The position numbers were made by a program, and so were the translations under genes. From Halomonas sp. SpR8 (GTDB lineage: Bacteria; Pseudomonadota; Gammaproteobacteria; Pseudomonadales; Halomonadaceae), in the NCBI RefSeq assembly GCF_031010195.1, contig NZ_JAUAMC010000010.1, forward strand, positions 1 through 64,000: a stretch of 64,000 bases of DNA. The letters run 5' to 3'. Position 1 is the stretch's first letter. Every line of letters begins with the position of its first letter. The notes under the pieces were generated by a model that saw only the letters and a list, made by a program, of their open reading frames with translations, did no database searches and had not been told where the DNA came from. Positions 38,553 through 47,696 of this stretch are shown here, piece after piece.

Positions 38553-38600
38553 GCTGATTAGCTGATTAGCTGATTAGCTGATTAGCTGATTAGCTGATTA
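38553..38600 (+). repeat. Six tandem copies of GCTGATTA
   Basis: Six exact 8-bp units run without interruption between the csgG stop and the csgDEFG terminator. The count is liable to change by polymerase slippage. It lies in the 3' untranslated part of the csgDEFG transcript. Confidence 0.97.
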
Positions 38601-38632
38601 AATAGTATATTATAGTTAAAATCCTATCAGTA

Positions 38633-38666
38633 ACGGCCATGCATGAGCGCATGGCCGTTTTTTTTG
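38633..38666 (+). terminator. Terminator after csgDEFG
   Basis: ACGGCCATG and CATGGCCGT pair around an eight-base loop (38633-38658) and run into nine T. This separates csgDEFG from csgBA. The gap continues to 38823 with AT-rich sequence, including ATTATAAAT near 38730, where a csgBA promoter is expected but not clearly defined. Confidence 0.87.
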
Positions 38667-38823
38667 TTATAAAAACTTATTTTTCGTATTAAAAATCTAA
38701 TTAATTCTGCCATTAATAGCATTATAAATTGCACCTAACAAATAATAAAACATCTGATAGCGGAAATTTTTAATTGGTTCAAACTCTACATAAGAAATAC
38801 AAATTGTTTCAAAGGGAAATATC

Positions 38824-39324
38824 ATGAAGCGGAAGTGTACATCAACCATACGGGCAGTCAGAGTAATAGCACTGCTAACGGCAACGCTTTCAGTTTCAAT
38901 GACAATTAGTGCTGACAACAATCGGGTTGAGCAATTCGCTAAGCAATCAGCCGACCAAAATAACCAAGGCAACTACAGCATTATTGCACAAATTGGTAAT
39001 AATAACCGTACCCATATTTCGCAATCTGCTAGTTACCAAGCCGGTAATTTTTCCAGTGTCTATCAACTAGGAAATTACAACACGGCCAACATCAGCCAAA
39101 CGGGCGGAAATAACGTTAGTAACGTCTTGCAAATGGGTAAAAATCACATAGTAGATATTAATCAGACTGGTAGCGCATATAGAGAATTAAACGCTAATGT
39201 GCGCCAAATTGGCAACCAGAGTGACATACAGATTTCACAATCGGGGAGTGGCTATCGCGGCATTAGTGTTGAACAACAAGCGTTTTCAAACAGTGCACGT
39301 CCAGTCACCGTCGAAACCTACTGA
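38824..39324 (+). CDS. csgB: Minor curlin, nucleator CsgB
   Basis: Nucleates curli fibre growth at the cell surface. The 166-residue precursor has a signal peptide (about 1-30), then curlin repeats of the S-x5-Q-x-G-x-N-x-A-x3-Q type: YSIIAQIGNNNRTHISQ (about 51), FSSVYQLGNYNTANISQ (about 75), VSNVLQMGKNHIVDINQ and LNANVRQIGNQSDIQISQ. It precedes csgA by 52 bases in the same direction. AAGGGAAA lies before the ATG. The call of nucleator rests on order, size and irregular repeats. Confidence 0.9.
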   Translation: MKRKCTSTIRAVRVIALLTATLSVSMTISADNNRVEQFAKQSADQNNQGNYSIIAQIGNNNRTHISQSASYQAGNFSSVYQLGNYNTANISQTGGNNVSNVLQMGKNHIVDINQTGSAYRELNANVRQIGNQSDIQISQSGSGYRGISVEQQAFSNSARPVTVETY

Positions 39325-39376
39325 GCAACATACGTTGCCTCAGTAACAACTAAAGCAAGCATGAAGGGGAAACACC

Positions 39377-40084
39377 ATGAAAACACAAATTACCACTATC
39401 GCTGCAGCCATTGCTTTCGCTATAAGCACTGGTGCTTCCGCACAGTTCTTTACAGGTGGAAGCGACTCTTCCATTTATCAGAGCGGCGATAACAACACTA
39501 ACTCAGTTACCCAGTGGGGTACGCAGACGTCGCGTATCCATCAAGAGGGTAGCAACAATGCAGGTACGGTTACCCAGGATGAAATTTCTGGTGTTGCTAC
39601 TACCCAGCCCGGACGCAACAAATCTGGCATTGAACAGTTTGGTTATAACAATGCGGCCACGGTTTCTCAGTTGGATAAATACAACGATTCTTATGTTCTG
39701 CAATCAGGTTCTGGCAACATGGCAACCGTTGACCAGACCGGAACCAAAAACGTTTCCGTAGTAGAGCAGAACGGTAGCTCCAACGACGCTGACATCACTC
39801 AGAACGGTAGCTATAACGACAGCTATAGCTATGTAAGCGGCAACAACAATGCTGATACCGTTAATCAGGATGGCTCTAATCTTGATAGCACTATCCTGAC
39901 CTATGGCGGTTACAACGTCAGCAACGTTGACCAGTCTGGCTTTGGTCATGACTCCTATATCAAGACAAGCGGTAGCTACAACCAACAGAACGTTACCCAA
40001 AGCGGTGCTTTCTGGGGTAGCCATACTTCAAGCATCGTGACTTACGGCAACGGCAACATTAACACGGTTAGCCAAGCCAACTAA
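39377..40084 (+). CDS. csgA: Major curlin CsgA
   Basis: Major amyloid subunit of curli fibres. The 235-residue precursor has a signal peptide ending ASAQ (about 23), then about nine curlin-like repeats rich in Gln, Asn, Gly and Ser, such as SSIYQSGDNNTNSVTQ, SYVLQSGSGNMATVDQ and VSVVEQNGSSNDADITQ. It is longer than E. coli CsgA (151) by about four repeats. In the last four units the first Gln is replaced (YVSG, TYGG, KTSG, TYGN). AAGGGGAAA precedes the ATG, and an intrinsic terminator follows. Confidence 0.92.
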   Translation: MKTQITTIAAAIAFAISTGASAQFFTGGSDSSIYQSGDNNTNSVTQWGTQTSRIHQEGSNNAGTVTQDEISGVATTQPGRNKSGIEQFGYNNAATVSQLDKYNDSYVLQSGSGNMATVDQTGTKNVSVVEQNGSSNDADITQNGSYNDSYSYVSGNNNADTVNQDGSNLDSTILTYGGYNVSNVDQSGFGHDSYIKTSGSYNQQNVTQSGAFWGSHTSSIVTYGNGNINTVSQAN

Positions 40085-40109
40085 TTCTCAGTTTTAAAAG
40101 ATAGATACA

Positions 40110-40134
40110 AACCGCCCTTAGAGGGCGGTTTTTT
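40110..40134 (+). terminator. Terminator after csgBA
   Basis: AACCGCCCT and AGGGCGGTT form a nine-base-pair stem (40110-40130) running into six T, 26 bases after the csgA stop. Confidence 0.92.
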
Positions 40135-40153
40135 GGCTGAATGCCTGAAAAAA

Positions 40154-40516
40154 CTAACGAATCATTAGCGTTAACGTTCCACCCACTCCTTGGGTTGACG
40201 AACTGGAATGATTACTGCCTTTTTGAATATCCACTTTTAAGCGCTCATCGTCACTTAACAGTTTGACGGTACCTTCAAGTTCTGTGCCGGTGAAGGTGTA
40301 CTCAGCAGGAACCGTTCCGCTCTCTTCAACGTGCTCGGTGGTTTCACCTTCATGAGTAATGCGCCAGTGAGCGGAAAATTCCGCACCAGGTGAACCGCTC
40401 ATGGTGATATGGATCTGGGTCATGTCCTGCTCCTGAGGCGTCTGTGCAGCCAGTGGGAAGCAAGCTGCCAGCCCCACTGCGCAAAACACGTATCGCCAAG
40501 CCGTTGTTCGTATCAT
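40154..40516 (-). CDS. Small secreted protein next to the curli genes, function unknown
   Basis: 120 residues from the ATG at 40516. A TTG five codons earlier is less likely. Residues about 1-25 form a signal peptide (hydrophobic YVFCAVGLAACFPLAAQ). The mature part is polar and probably beta-rich, with ITMSGSPGAEFSAHWRI, GTVPAEYTFTGTELEGTVKL and a Gly/Ser/Thr-rich end GVGGTLTLMIR. I do not recognise a family. It does not show the CsgC or CsgH pattern, although the size, secretion and place beside csgA would suit a curli-related periplasmic factor. It is convergent with csgA. Confidence 0.7.
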   Translation of the reverse strand: MIRTTAWRYVFCAVGLAACFPLAAQTPQEQDMTQIHITMSGSPGAEFSAHWRITHEGETTEHVEESGTVPAEYTFTGTELEGTVKLLSDDERLKVDIQKGSNHSSSSTQGVGGTLTLMIR

Positions 40517-40539
40517 AGGTGTAGATCTCAACTAACCAA

Positions 40540-40564
40540 AGAGCCGCTCAAAATGAGCGGCTCT
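40540..40564 (-). terminator. Hairpin upstream of the secreted-protein gene
   Basis: AGAGCCGCTCA and TGAGCGGCTCT form an 11-bp stem with an AAA centre, 31 bases beyond the hemL stop. On the minus strand it is followed by TTTGG, a weak T run. It probably ends hemL transcription before the small gene. Confidence 0.65.
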
Positions 40565-40595
40565 TGCAGTATAGCGGGCTTTAAGTTACTTGCCG

Positions 40596-41876
40596 TTACA
40601 TTACTGCAAAGGCTTTTTCTGCCGCGTCTAGCGTGAACTGAATATCTTCCGGGGTATGGGCGCTGGACATAAAGCCCGCTTCATAGGCTGAAGGCGCTAG
40701 GTAAACGCCGTGATCGAGCATTGCACCAAAGAAGCGACGGAAAGCATCCGGATTGCACGCCGTGGCTTGGGCAAAATTATCCACCCGGCTTTGCGAGGTA
40801 AAGAAAAGCCCGAACATGCCGCCTGCCGACTGCGTCATCATCGGCACGCGAGCGGCGTTAGCCCGCTCCTGTAGGCCGGTACATAGAGTATTCACGCGCT
40901 GAGTTAACGCATCGTGAAACCCGGGTACCTGTAGCTTCGTAAGCAGTGCAACACCCGCCGCCATGGCCAATGGATTACCCGAAAGCGTACCCGCTTGATA
41001 AATCGGCCCTAGCGGTGAAATATTTTGCATAATGTCGCGCTTGCCACCAAATGCGCCCACCGGCATACCACCACCAACAATTTTTCCTAGGCAGGTTAGA
41101 TCGGGCACTATTCCGTAGTGCGCCTGTGCACCGCCCAGCGCAACACGAAAACCAGTCATCACTTCGTCAAAAATCAGCACGCTACCGTGCTCATTACACA
41201 CCCGACGCAGGGTTTCCAAAAAGCCCGGCTGCGGCGGGATACAGTTCATATTGCCGGCAACAGGTTCAACGATTATGCAGGCAATTTGATCGCCAATCTC
41301 GCTAAAACACGCTTCAACCCCTTCGGGGTCGTTAAATGACAGGGTAATAGTATGTTCGGCCAGCGAGGCGGGTACGCCCGGTGAGCTAGGCTCGCCGTGA
41401 GTGAGTGCGCCTGACCCTGCTTTTACCAATAGAGAATCAGAGTGACCATGATAGTTACCTTCAAACTTGACGATCTTGTCGCGGCCGGTGGTGCCTCGCG
41501 CCAAGCGTATCGCCGACATGGTGGCTTCAGTACCCGAGCTGGTCATGCGCACCATATCCATGGAAGGAATCATCTCACAGATCAAATCTGCCATGGTGGT
41601 TTCGACGGCGGTAGGGGTACCAAATGAAAGGCCGTTATCCAGTCGTGCTCGCACCGCAGCCAGTACGTCTTGGTCGGCATGCCCGGTGATCATTGGTCCC
41701 CAAGAACCGACATAATCCACGTAGCGATTGCCTTCTACGTCAAACAGAAAGGCGCCCTGGGCACGCTCCATAAAAACCGGCGGGCGATGCAGGCCTTTGA
41801 ATGCCCGCACAGGTGAGTTTACACCGCCCGGAATATGGCGACTGGCGAGATCAAACAGTTCAGCAGATGTGGTCAT
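40596..41876 (-). CDS. hemL: Glutamate-1-semialdehyde 2,1-aminomutase
   Basis: PLP enzyme making 5-aminolevulinate from glutamate-1-semialdehyde in the C5 heme pathway. The 426-residue protein (E. coli 426) starts [20 protein letters not shown], has [18 protein letters not shown] (about 118), [19 protein letters not shown] (about 147), [15 protein letters not shown] (about 245) and the PLP lysine in [17 protein letters not shown] (about 265). hemJ and thiD lie just upstream on the same strand, 36 bases separating thiD from hemL. Confidence 0.97.
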   Translation of the reverse strand: MTTSAELFDLASRHIPGGVNSPVRAFKGLHRPPVFMERAQGAFLFDVEGNRYVDYVGSWGPMITGHADQDVLAAVRARLDNGLSFGTPTAVETTMADLICEMIPSMDMVRMTSSGTEATMSAIRLARGTTGRDKIVKFEGNYHGHSDSLLVKAGSGALTHGEPSSPGVPASLAEHTITLSFNDPEGVEACFSEIGDQIACIIVEPVAGNMNCIPPQPGFLETLRRVCNEHGSVLIFDEVMTGFRVALGGAQAHYGIVPDLTCLGKIVGGGMPVGAFGGKRDIMQNISPLGPIYQAGTLSGNPLAMAAGVALLTKLQVPGFHDALTQRVNTLCTGLQERANAARVPMMTQSAGGMFGLFFTSQSRVDNFAQATACNPDAFRRFFGAMLDHGVYLAPSAYEAGFMSSAHTPEDIQFTLDAAEKAFAVM

Positions 41877-41912
41877 GGCATCCTCTCGGTCAATGGCGTA
41901 TAGAAGATAGGA

Positions 41913-42722
41913 TTAAAAGCGGACAGCCCGTGAAATGCGGTTGGGTAAACACTGACCGCTGGGTGGCTGAAACCCCTGTGACAAGCTTTGCCAAGTGAAG
42001 TGCTGCGCTTGCTCGCATGACGTTGGTAAGCGCTCACCAACCGCCAAGCGTGCGGCAATAGCTGATGCTAGCGTACATCCAGAACCGTGAAACTGTTCTG
42101 GCAAACGCGGCCACTGCCACTGCCGGGTGTTATCTGGTGAGTGCAACGTATTCACTACCTGCTGATCGTTGCCCGGCAGCGGTTCATCGGTGGCAGTCAC
42201 GAGAATCGCTTGGCACCCCTGAGACATCAGCGCCACCGCGCGAGCGGTATCATCGAAAGGAGCGATGAGATCTGGCGTAAGCTGAACCAACTCTGCGCGA
42301 TTAGGCGTTAAGATATCCACAAGGGGTAGCAAGCGATCGACGAAAAGCTGACGCAGTTGAGGTGTGGATAACTCAGTTCCACCACCGGCCTTAAACACTG
42401 GGTCCGCCACGACCGGAATACCTGGAAAGCGGCGGATAATTTGCTCCGCTGCACGCAGCGTGGCTTCGTCAGCGAGCAAACCAACTTTGATCGCCGCGAC
42501 TTGCATCTCACCAATCGCTTCGGCCATCTGTCGCATTGCAGTGGGATCAGCAGGGATCACCCTAGTCACATTGTGGCAATTTTGTATCGTCAGCGCAGTG
42601 GGGATTGTGACCGCCCAGCCACCGCAGGCGGCAATTGCTTCACTATCCGCAATTATCCCAGCACCGCCAGTCGGGTCATGCCCAGCGAGTACCAACACGA
42701 CAGCGGGAAGCGGTTGGCGCAT
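41913..42722 (-). CDS. thiD: Hydroxymethylpyrimidine/phosphomethylpyrimidine kinase
   Basis: Phosphorylates HMP and HMP-P for thiamine synthesis. The 269-residue ribokinase-fold protein has VLVLAGHDPTGGAGIIADSE (about 9-28), VAAIKVGLLAD (about 74), VADPVFKAGGG (about 104), ILTPNRAEL (about 136) and the anion-hole FHGSGCTLASAIAARL (about 210). The ATG shares bases with the hemJ stop (TGATG), so they are coupled. No TPP riboswitch is seen upstream. The context beside hemL is usual in Pseudomonas. Confidence 0.93.
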   Translation of the reverse strand: MRQPLPAVVLVLAGHDPTGGAGIIADSEAIAACGGWAVTIPTALTIQNCHNVTRVIPADPTAMRQMAEAIGEMQVAAIKVGLLADEATLRAAEQIIRRFPGIPVVADPVFKAGGGTELSTPQLRQLFVDRLLPLVDILTPNRAELVQLTPDLIAPFDDTARAVALMSQGCQAILVTATDEPLPGNDQQVVNTLHSPDNTRQWQWPRLPEQFHGSGCTLASAIAARLAVGERLPTSCEQAQHFTWQSLSQGFQPPSGQCLPNRISRAVRF

Positions 42723-43153
42723 CAAAAGGGCTTCACAACGGCGAGCAGAATAATCGCCACCAATGCAATCACCGGCGCTTCGTTAAACCAGCGGAAAAAT
42801 ACATGGCCTTTAGTGCAACGGTCCTGGGCGAACTGCTTTAAATAAATTAAACAGACATGATGATAGGCGATCAATGCAGCCACTAGCGCCAGCTTGACGT
42901 GCATCCAGCCCTGGCTGAACCATTCGGGTACCAAGAAGAGCATCCAGCCGCCAAAGAGCAGAACCAAAATCATCGATGGCGTCATAATGCCACGATAGAG
43001 CTTACGCTCCATGGTTTTGAAATAGGTTATTGCTTGATGATCGCCGTTATCCCGCGCGGTGGCATGATACACATATAGCCTCGGTAAATAGAACAGCGCC
43101 GCAAACCAGGTCACCACGGCCATTAAGTGAATAGCCTTCACCCATAGATACAT
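42722..43153 (-). CDS. hemJ: Protoporphyrinogen oxidase HemJ
   Basis: A 143-residue inner-membrane protein of the UPF0093/HemJ family, which oxidises protoporphyrinogen IX in many gram-negative bacteria lacking HemG or HemY. It has four hydrophobic segments. Conserved marks are the first-helix His in WVKAIHLMAVVTWFAALFYL (about 4-23), the LYVYHA motif, WMHVKLALV (about 83) with the essential Lys, and the final FNEAPVIALVAIILLAVVKP. Its place next to hemL supports the heme assignment. Confidence 0.92.
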   Translation of the reverse strand: MYLWVKAIHLMAVVTWFAALFYLPRLYVYHATARDNGDHQAITYFKTMERKLYRGIMTPSMILVLLFGGWMLFLVPEWFSQGWMHVKLALVAALIAYHHVCLIYLKQFAQDRCTKGHVFFRWFNEAPVIALVAIILLAVVKPF

Positions 43154-43162
43154 TGTTACTCC

Positions 43163-44983
43163 TTAAGCTGACGAATCCCTCTCTCGAGCATCACCATCTC
43201 TAGGGTTGGTGCCGCGGGGGTCAGTATAATGATAATAACGCTCAATAGCGCCACGGGTAATAATACCTGAAATCCGCTGCTGCTTTGGGCGATACCCGTG
43301 CACCACATAGAGCGCTCCCAAGGCATCATCCTGAAGCTTTAAAAAAGCTTCTGAGAGTGTCGCCTGCAAGCCAATCGGCGCCAGCTCCAAACGCTGCCCA
43401 GGAATCTCCAGCAGATCAATCAATTCATCCACAGGGGGCGCTTTACCTTCCAGCGCTTCATCATGCTCAAGTAGCCAGCGAGCCAGCTCAGCAGCTTTGA
43501 GCGCCAGCACCGGCTTTTGTTCGCTCGAACGTTCGATCACCAGCCATACAGGGTTAGTTTCGAGCAACTGCCGGGCCTTTTCAGGGGTGATCATTCGTTC
43601 GGTGCGCACCAACTGGCGCTCCATCACCGCTGGCACCGAGACCCGCGAAAGTGCCTGCATCAACGGCTGCTGAAGTGGATGCAGCCCGTAGCGCACCGTG
43701 CTAATAAAAAAGCCTTCGCAGCCGGTCAATTGGCGCGAAGTTAAACACGCCACTACGACCACCAACATGCCAGGCAGCATAATACTCGGCGTATGGGTTA
43801 ACTCCAAAAGCGCCATTAGCGCTGCTAGCGGCGCTTGCAGCACAGCCCCCATCATCGCGGCCATGCCCAACATCGCGTAAATTCCCGGGTCGGCGGCTTT
43901 CGCTGGCCAAAGCCAACCACCCAGCAAACCAAACAGCGCGCCCGTGGCTGCCCCTACTACCAGTACTGGGCCAATAATTCCAATGGGGACGCCGCCCGCC
44001 ACGGTGAGTGCAGTAATCAATAGTTTGGCAATCATCAGCGCCAGCAGTACTTTAATTTCCAACTGGTTATTCAGCGCCGCCGCCACGCTGTCATAGCCAA
44101 TCCCCTGCACTTGAGGGAACCACCAGGCAACCGCCCCTGTGGTTATCCCTATCAACCCTAAACGCAGCCAGAGGGGCCACGCTTGTATCTGCTGACTGCG
44201 CGAAATATGAATAAACAGACCGGCTAACAGCCCAATCACCAACCCGGTGAGAACAATCCATGGCAGGTTAAACAACGACCCCAGGGCTATCTCAGGAATA
44301 CGAAAAGCCGGTTCATTGCCATAAGCCAATTGCGCTACCAGCGCCCCCATGGTGGAAGCCAAAATGACGGGCATAAAGCTCATCAGAGTGTACTCCATCA
44401 TCACCACTTCCATAGCGAAAATCACCCCCGCAATCGGGGTATTAAAAGAGGCCGATACCCCCGCTGCGGTACCGCACGCCACCAGTACTCTCAGGCTATT
44501 ATTAGGTAGCCGCAGTTGCTGACCTAACCCGCTAGACGCAGCCGCGCCTAAATGAATTGCCGGGCCCTCACGACCTGCAGATAACCCACCCAGTACCACT
44601 ACCACCCCAACCCACCACTGGTTAAGCCAGTTACGTAACGGAAAACGGCCTTGATGATAGGTCAGCCGCTCAATCACATGGCCAACGCCTAATTTACGGG
44701 CCGCTGGTTTTTGCCGATACAGCAGTATGCCTACAAGGGTAACTGCCAGCATTGGTAGCAGCGCGCGTAGCCACGGTGCCATACTTTCAAACGCTTCAGG
44801 GTTGGAGTCCGTCATGTACAGCGCGGCGCCCGCTTCTAGTAGCAGCCGAAACGCCACCATGACAGCCCCGGTAATAATCCCCGAGACAAGGCCCAGCAAA
44901 CAGAGTTGCGGCAGGGCATCGACATTGGCTAACTGGCGACGAAAACTCTCTAAGGTAAAGTCCGAACGGGAAAAACGCGCCAC
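43163..44983 (-). CDS. ClC-family chloride channel/transporter with C-terminal CBS-like region
   Basis: A 606-residue multi-pass protein. The ClC core covers about residues 20-440, with the gating-glutamate motif GGLSAGREGPAIHLGAAASS (about 131-150) and TPIAGVIFAMEVVMMEYT (about 179). The selectivity segment that reads GSGIP in E. coli ClC reads GVGHV here (KLGVGHVIERL, about 97). The cytoplasmic end (about 450-590) looks like a CBS pair. The glutamate of GREGP fits a proton-coupled exchanger or gated channel, and I cannot tell which. Chloride handling suits a halophile. Confidence 0.9.
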   Translation of the reverse strand: MARFSRSDFTLESFRRQLANVDALPQLCLLGLVSGIITGAVMVAFRLLLEAGAALYMTDSNPEAFESMAPWLRALLPMLAVTLVGILLYRQKPAARKLGVGHVIERLTYHQGRFPLRNWLNQWWVGVVVVLGGLSAGREGPAIHLGAAASSGLGQQLRLPNNSLRVLVACGTAAGVSASFNTPIAGVIFAMEVVMMEYTLMSFMPVILASTMGALVAQLAYGNEPAFRIPEIALGSLFNLPWIVLTGLVIGLLAGLFIHISRSQQIQAWPLWLRLGLIGITTGAVAWWFPQVQGIGYDSVAAALNNQLEIKVLLALMIAKLLITALTVAGGVPIGIIGPVLVVGAATGALFGLLGGWLWPAKAADPGIYAMLGMAAMMGAVLQAPLAALMALLELTHTPSIMLPGMLVVVVACLTSRQLTGCEGFFISTVRYGLHPLQQPLMQALSRVSVPAVMERQLVRTERMITPEKARQLLETNPVWLVIERSSEQKPVLALKAAELARWLLEHDEALEGKAPPVDELIDLLEIPGQRLELAPIGLQATLSEAFLKLQDDALGALYVVHGYRPKQQRISGIITRGAIERYYHYTDPRGTNPRDGDARERDSSA

Positions 44984-45129
44984 AGCGACCTTCCTGGTTA
45001 TTAGTTCTAGTATTCTTGTGTCTCCACTCCCTTGTGTATCATAGACTGCTAAGCTTCGACAGCGCGCAACAATCCGCTTAGGCTGTAATAATGTGAAAAC
45101 TGTTCTGCGTAACCCGCAAGGAGTGATTT

Positions 45130-46164
45130 GTGATTAAGGTCGGCATTGTTGGTGGTACCGGGTATACCGGCGTTGAATTACTACGGCTACTCGCCCAACA
45201 CCCTCACGTTAACGTCGCCGCGATTACCTCGCGCTCGGAAACCGGCGTCAAGGTGTGCGAGATGTACCCCAACCTACGCGGCCATTACGACACCCTGGCG
45301 TTTAGTGAGCCGGATGCCAAACAGTTAGGTGCCATGGATGCGGTATTTTTCGCTACCCCACACGGCGTTGCCCACGCCCTGGCGGGGGAGCTACTCGAAA
45401 ACGGCACTCGGGTGATTGATCTGTCGGCTGACTTCCGGCTGCGCGATGCCGAAGAGTGGAGCCGCTGGTACGGTCAAGCCCACGGCGCCCCGGAACTGTT
45501 GCAAGAGGCGGTCTACGGGCTGCCGGAAATGCATCGGGAGAAAATCAAAAGCGCACGCTTGATTGCGGTCCCCGGCTGCTACCCCACCAGCGTTCAGTTG
45601 GGCTACCTGCCGCTTCTGGAAGCGGGTTTGATCGACCCAAACCAACTGATTGCTGACTGCAAATCCGGCGTTACCGGCGCAGGCCGCGGCGCTAAAGTGG
45701 GCTCACTGCTCGCCGAAGCCAGCGAGTCGATGAAAGCCTATGGCGCAAGCGGCCACCGCCATCTGCCGGAAATTAGCCAGGGGCTTAGGGATATCCAGCA
45801 ATCCACGGTGGGGTTAACCTTCGTGCCCCACCTAACGCCGATGATTCGCGGTATCCACGCCACGCTCTACGGCCAGTTAACCGCTGAACCGGGCGACCTG
45901 CAGGCCCTTTTTGAGCAGCGCTACGCCGATGAGCCGTTTGTCGATGTAATGCCCGCAGGAAGCCACCCCGAAACGCGCAGCGTCAAAGGTATCAACACCT
46001 GCCGCCTGGCAGTCCACCGGCCTAACAATGGCAACACGGTGGTCGTGCTATCAGTGATCGATAACCTGGTCAAAGGCGCTTCGGGCCAAGCGATCCAAAA
46101 CCTCAACCTGATGTTTGGTTTTGACGAGAACACAGGACTCACCGCTCCAGCACTGATGCCTTAA
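45130..46164 (+). CDS. argC: N-acetyl-gamma-glutamyl-phosphate reductase
   Basis: Third step of arginine synthesis, NADPH-dependent. The 344-residue protein starts with GTG (AAGGAG nine bases upstream) and [20 protein letters not shown]. It has [16 protein letters not shown] (about 75), [12 protein letters not shown] (about 96), the active-site Cys in [20 protein letters not shown] (about 146) and [13 protein letters not shown] (about 203). It is a single gene, with no other arg genes nearby. Confidence 0.97.
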   Translation: MIKVGIVGGTGYTGVELLRLLAQHPHVNVAAITSRSETGVKVCEMYPNLRGHYDTLAFSEPDAKQLGAMDAVFFATPHGVAHALAGELLENGTRVIDLSADFRLRDAEEWSRWYGQAHGAPELLQEAVYGLPEMHREKIKSARLIAVPGCYPTSVQLGYLPLLEAGLIDPNQLIADCKSGVTGAGRGAKVGSLLAEASESMKAYGASGHRHLPEISQGLRDIQQSTVGLTFVPHLTPMIRGIHATLYGQLTAEPGDLQALFEQRYADEPFVDVMPAGSHPETRSVKGINTCRLAVHRPNNGNTVVVLSVIDNLVKGASGQAIQNLNLMFGFDENTGLTAPALMP

Positions 46165-46184
46165 ACCAAACAAAACACCAGCAT

Positions 46185-46281
46185 GCAGAGGGCAGCTCAG
46201 AGAGGAGGTCATTTGCCATGGATGGCAAATGTAGCGTCCATGGAAGGATTCACAGCGCCTCCTCGGCGAGCTGCCCTCTGC
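46185..46281. repeat. Nested inverted-repeat element between argC and erpA
   Basis: Outer arms GCAGAGGGCAGCTC (46185-46198) and GAGCTGCCCTCTGC (46268-46281) are perfect 14-bp inverted repeats. Within them lie GAGGAGG/CCTCCTC arms and an inner palindrome CATTTGCCAT-GG-ATGGCAAATG. The whole 97-base stretch can fold into one branched structure. It looks like a dispersed intergenic REP/MITE-type repeat of the kind I recall from Halomonas and Pseudomonas genomes. No T run makes it a simple terminator. Confidence 0.7.
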
Positions 46282-46380
46282 TTGATATACCAACACAATA
46301 GTTGACCAATTTGCTGGGAATTACCCATAATCACCCCCCAATGCCGATTTATTCGTTCTTAAAGCTCGCGGGAGGTACCC

Positions 46381-46734
46381 ATGAGCGGTGCAGAAGCCTT
46401 TGTTCCTACTCCTCTGCTGCTGTCAGATAGCGCACGTAAACGCATTAATGCGCTAATTGCAGAAGAAAATAACCCATCCCTAAAACTGCGGGTCTATGTG
46501 ACCGGTGGCGGCTGCTCTGGTTTCCAGTACGGCTTCGACTTTGCTGATAACGTCGCCGACGATGATACCGTTATTGAGTTCGGTAACGCCGCCCTAGTGG
46601 TTGACCCCCTCTCCTACCAATATTTGGTTGGCTCCACCGTCGATTACGAAGAGGGCCTAGCTGGCGCGCGTTTTCGCGTGCAAAACCCCAACGCCACCAC
46701 CACCTGCGGCTGCGGCGCCTCCTTTATGGTCTAA
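46381..46734 (+). CDS. erpA: Iron-sulfur cluster insertion protein ErpA
   Basis: A-type carrier that passes Fe-S clusters to apoproteins, including isoprenoid-synthesis enzymes. The 117-residue protein (E. coli 114) has the three cluster cysteines in [13 protein letters not shown] and TTCGCGASF, plus [21 protein letters not shown] good GGGAGG lies six bases before the ATG. Confidence 0.95.
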   Translation: MSGAEAFVPTPLLLSDSARKRINALIAEENNPSLKLRVYVTGGGCSGFQYGFDFADNVADDDTVIEFGNAALVVDPLSYQYLVGSTVDYEEGLAGARFRVQNPNATTTCGCGASFMV

Positions 46735-46886
46735 ACAGCGTTGGCCCGCAGCACTCCCCGTGACTTGACGCCCTGGCGGTTTCTCGCCAAGGTTGATAGG
46801 TCAATAACGGCTTTAAGGTTTTTTCAACTGGCGTATATATATCGCTTTGAAACCCTCAAAAAGCCACATAAAGCACGGGGAAACTT

Positions 46887-47663
46887 ATGAAAGTAACACT
46901 ACCACTCAGCCTAACCAAAACCACACTGGCTCTCGCACTGGGATTGGGCAGCGCCACTGCCGCCATGGCCCAAATGCCATCGGTGAACGTGGCCACTGAC
47001 CCAAGCTTTGTGCCGTTTGAAATGATGGATCAAGAAACCGGCGAAATGGTCGGCTTCGATATGGATATCATCAACGAAGTCGCTGAACGCGCAGGTTTTG
47101 AAGTCAACCTCACCACCATGGAATTCTCCGGCATTATTCCCGCCGTGCAAACCGGCAGTCAAGAGATCGCCATTGCGGGTACTACCATTACCGAAGAGCG
47201 TGCGGAAGTCGTCGACTTTTCTGATCCCTATTACGACTCGGGTTTGAGAATTATCGTGCGTGCGGATAATGACGATGTTGAAACCCTGGAAGATCTCGAA
47301 GGCCTTAGCGTTGCCACTAAGATCGGCTCCACCAGCTACGACTTCCTTCAGCAAGAGCTAGGCGATGATGCTGACATCACTCCTTACCCCGCCACCGCCG
47401 ACATGTACATGGCGCTGTTAGGCCGTAACGTCGACGCGGTGCTCTATGACGCACCTAACGTCGCCTACTTTTCGCAAACCCGTGGTGAAGGCCGTACCAA
47501 GGTCGTTGGCCCGCTTTACGAAGGCCAACAGTACGGTATTGTTTTCCACAAAGGCAGCGAGTGGGTAGAGCCCACCAACGAAGCACTGGCCGCTATGCGT
47601 GAAGATGGCACCTACAATGAGATCTACACCAAGTGGTTTGGTGAAGCGCCCAGCGAAGAGTGA
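46887..47663 (+). CDS. Amino-acid ABC transporter, periplasmic binding protein
   Basis: A 258-residue polar amino-acid binding protein of the GlnH/HisJ/ArtJ family. The signal peptide ends AAMAQ (about 29), followed by [20 protein letters not shown] (about 34), [16 protein letters not shown], the substrate-carboxylate Arg region [18 protein letters not shown] (about 99-116), SGLRIIV and [10 protein letters not shown]. The mature protein is acidic, as usual in halophiles. It heads a binding protein-permease-ATPase operon. Glutamine, glutamate or arginine are the likeliest ligands, not resolvable here. Confidence 0.9.
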   Translation: MKVTLPLSLTKTTLALALGLGSATAAMAQMPSVNVATDPSFVPFEMMDQETGEMVGFDMDIINEVAERAGFEVNLTTMEFSGIIPAVQTGSQEIAIAGTTITEERAEVVDFSDPYYDSGLRIIVRADNDDVETLEDLEGLSVATKIGSTSYDFLQQELGDDADITPYPATADMYMALLGRNVDAVLYDAPNVAYFSQTRGEGRTKVVGPLYEGQQYGIVFHKGSEWVEPTNEALAAMREDGTYNEIYTKWFGEAPSEE

Positions 47664-47696
47664 GTGTAAACACTCAATAATAGCGTAACGCCGTTA

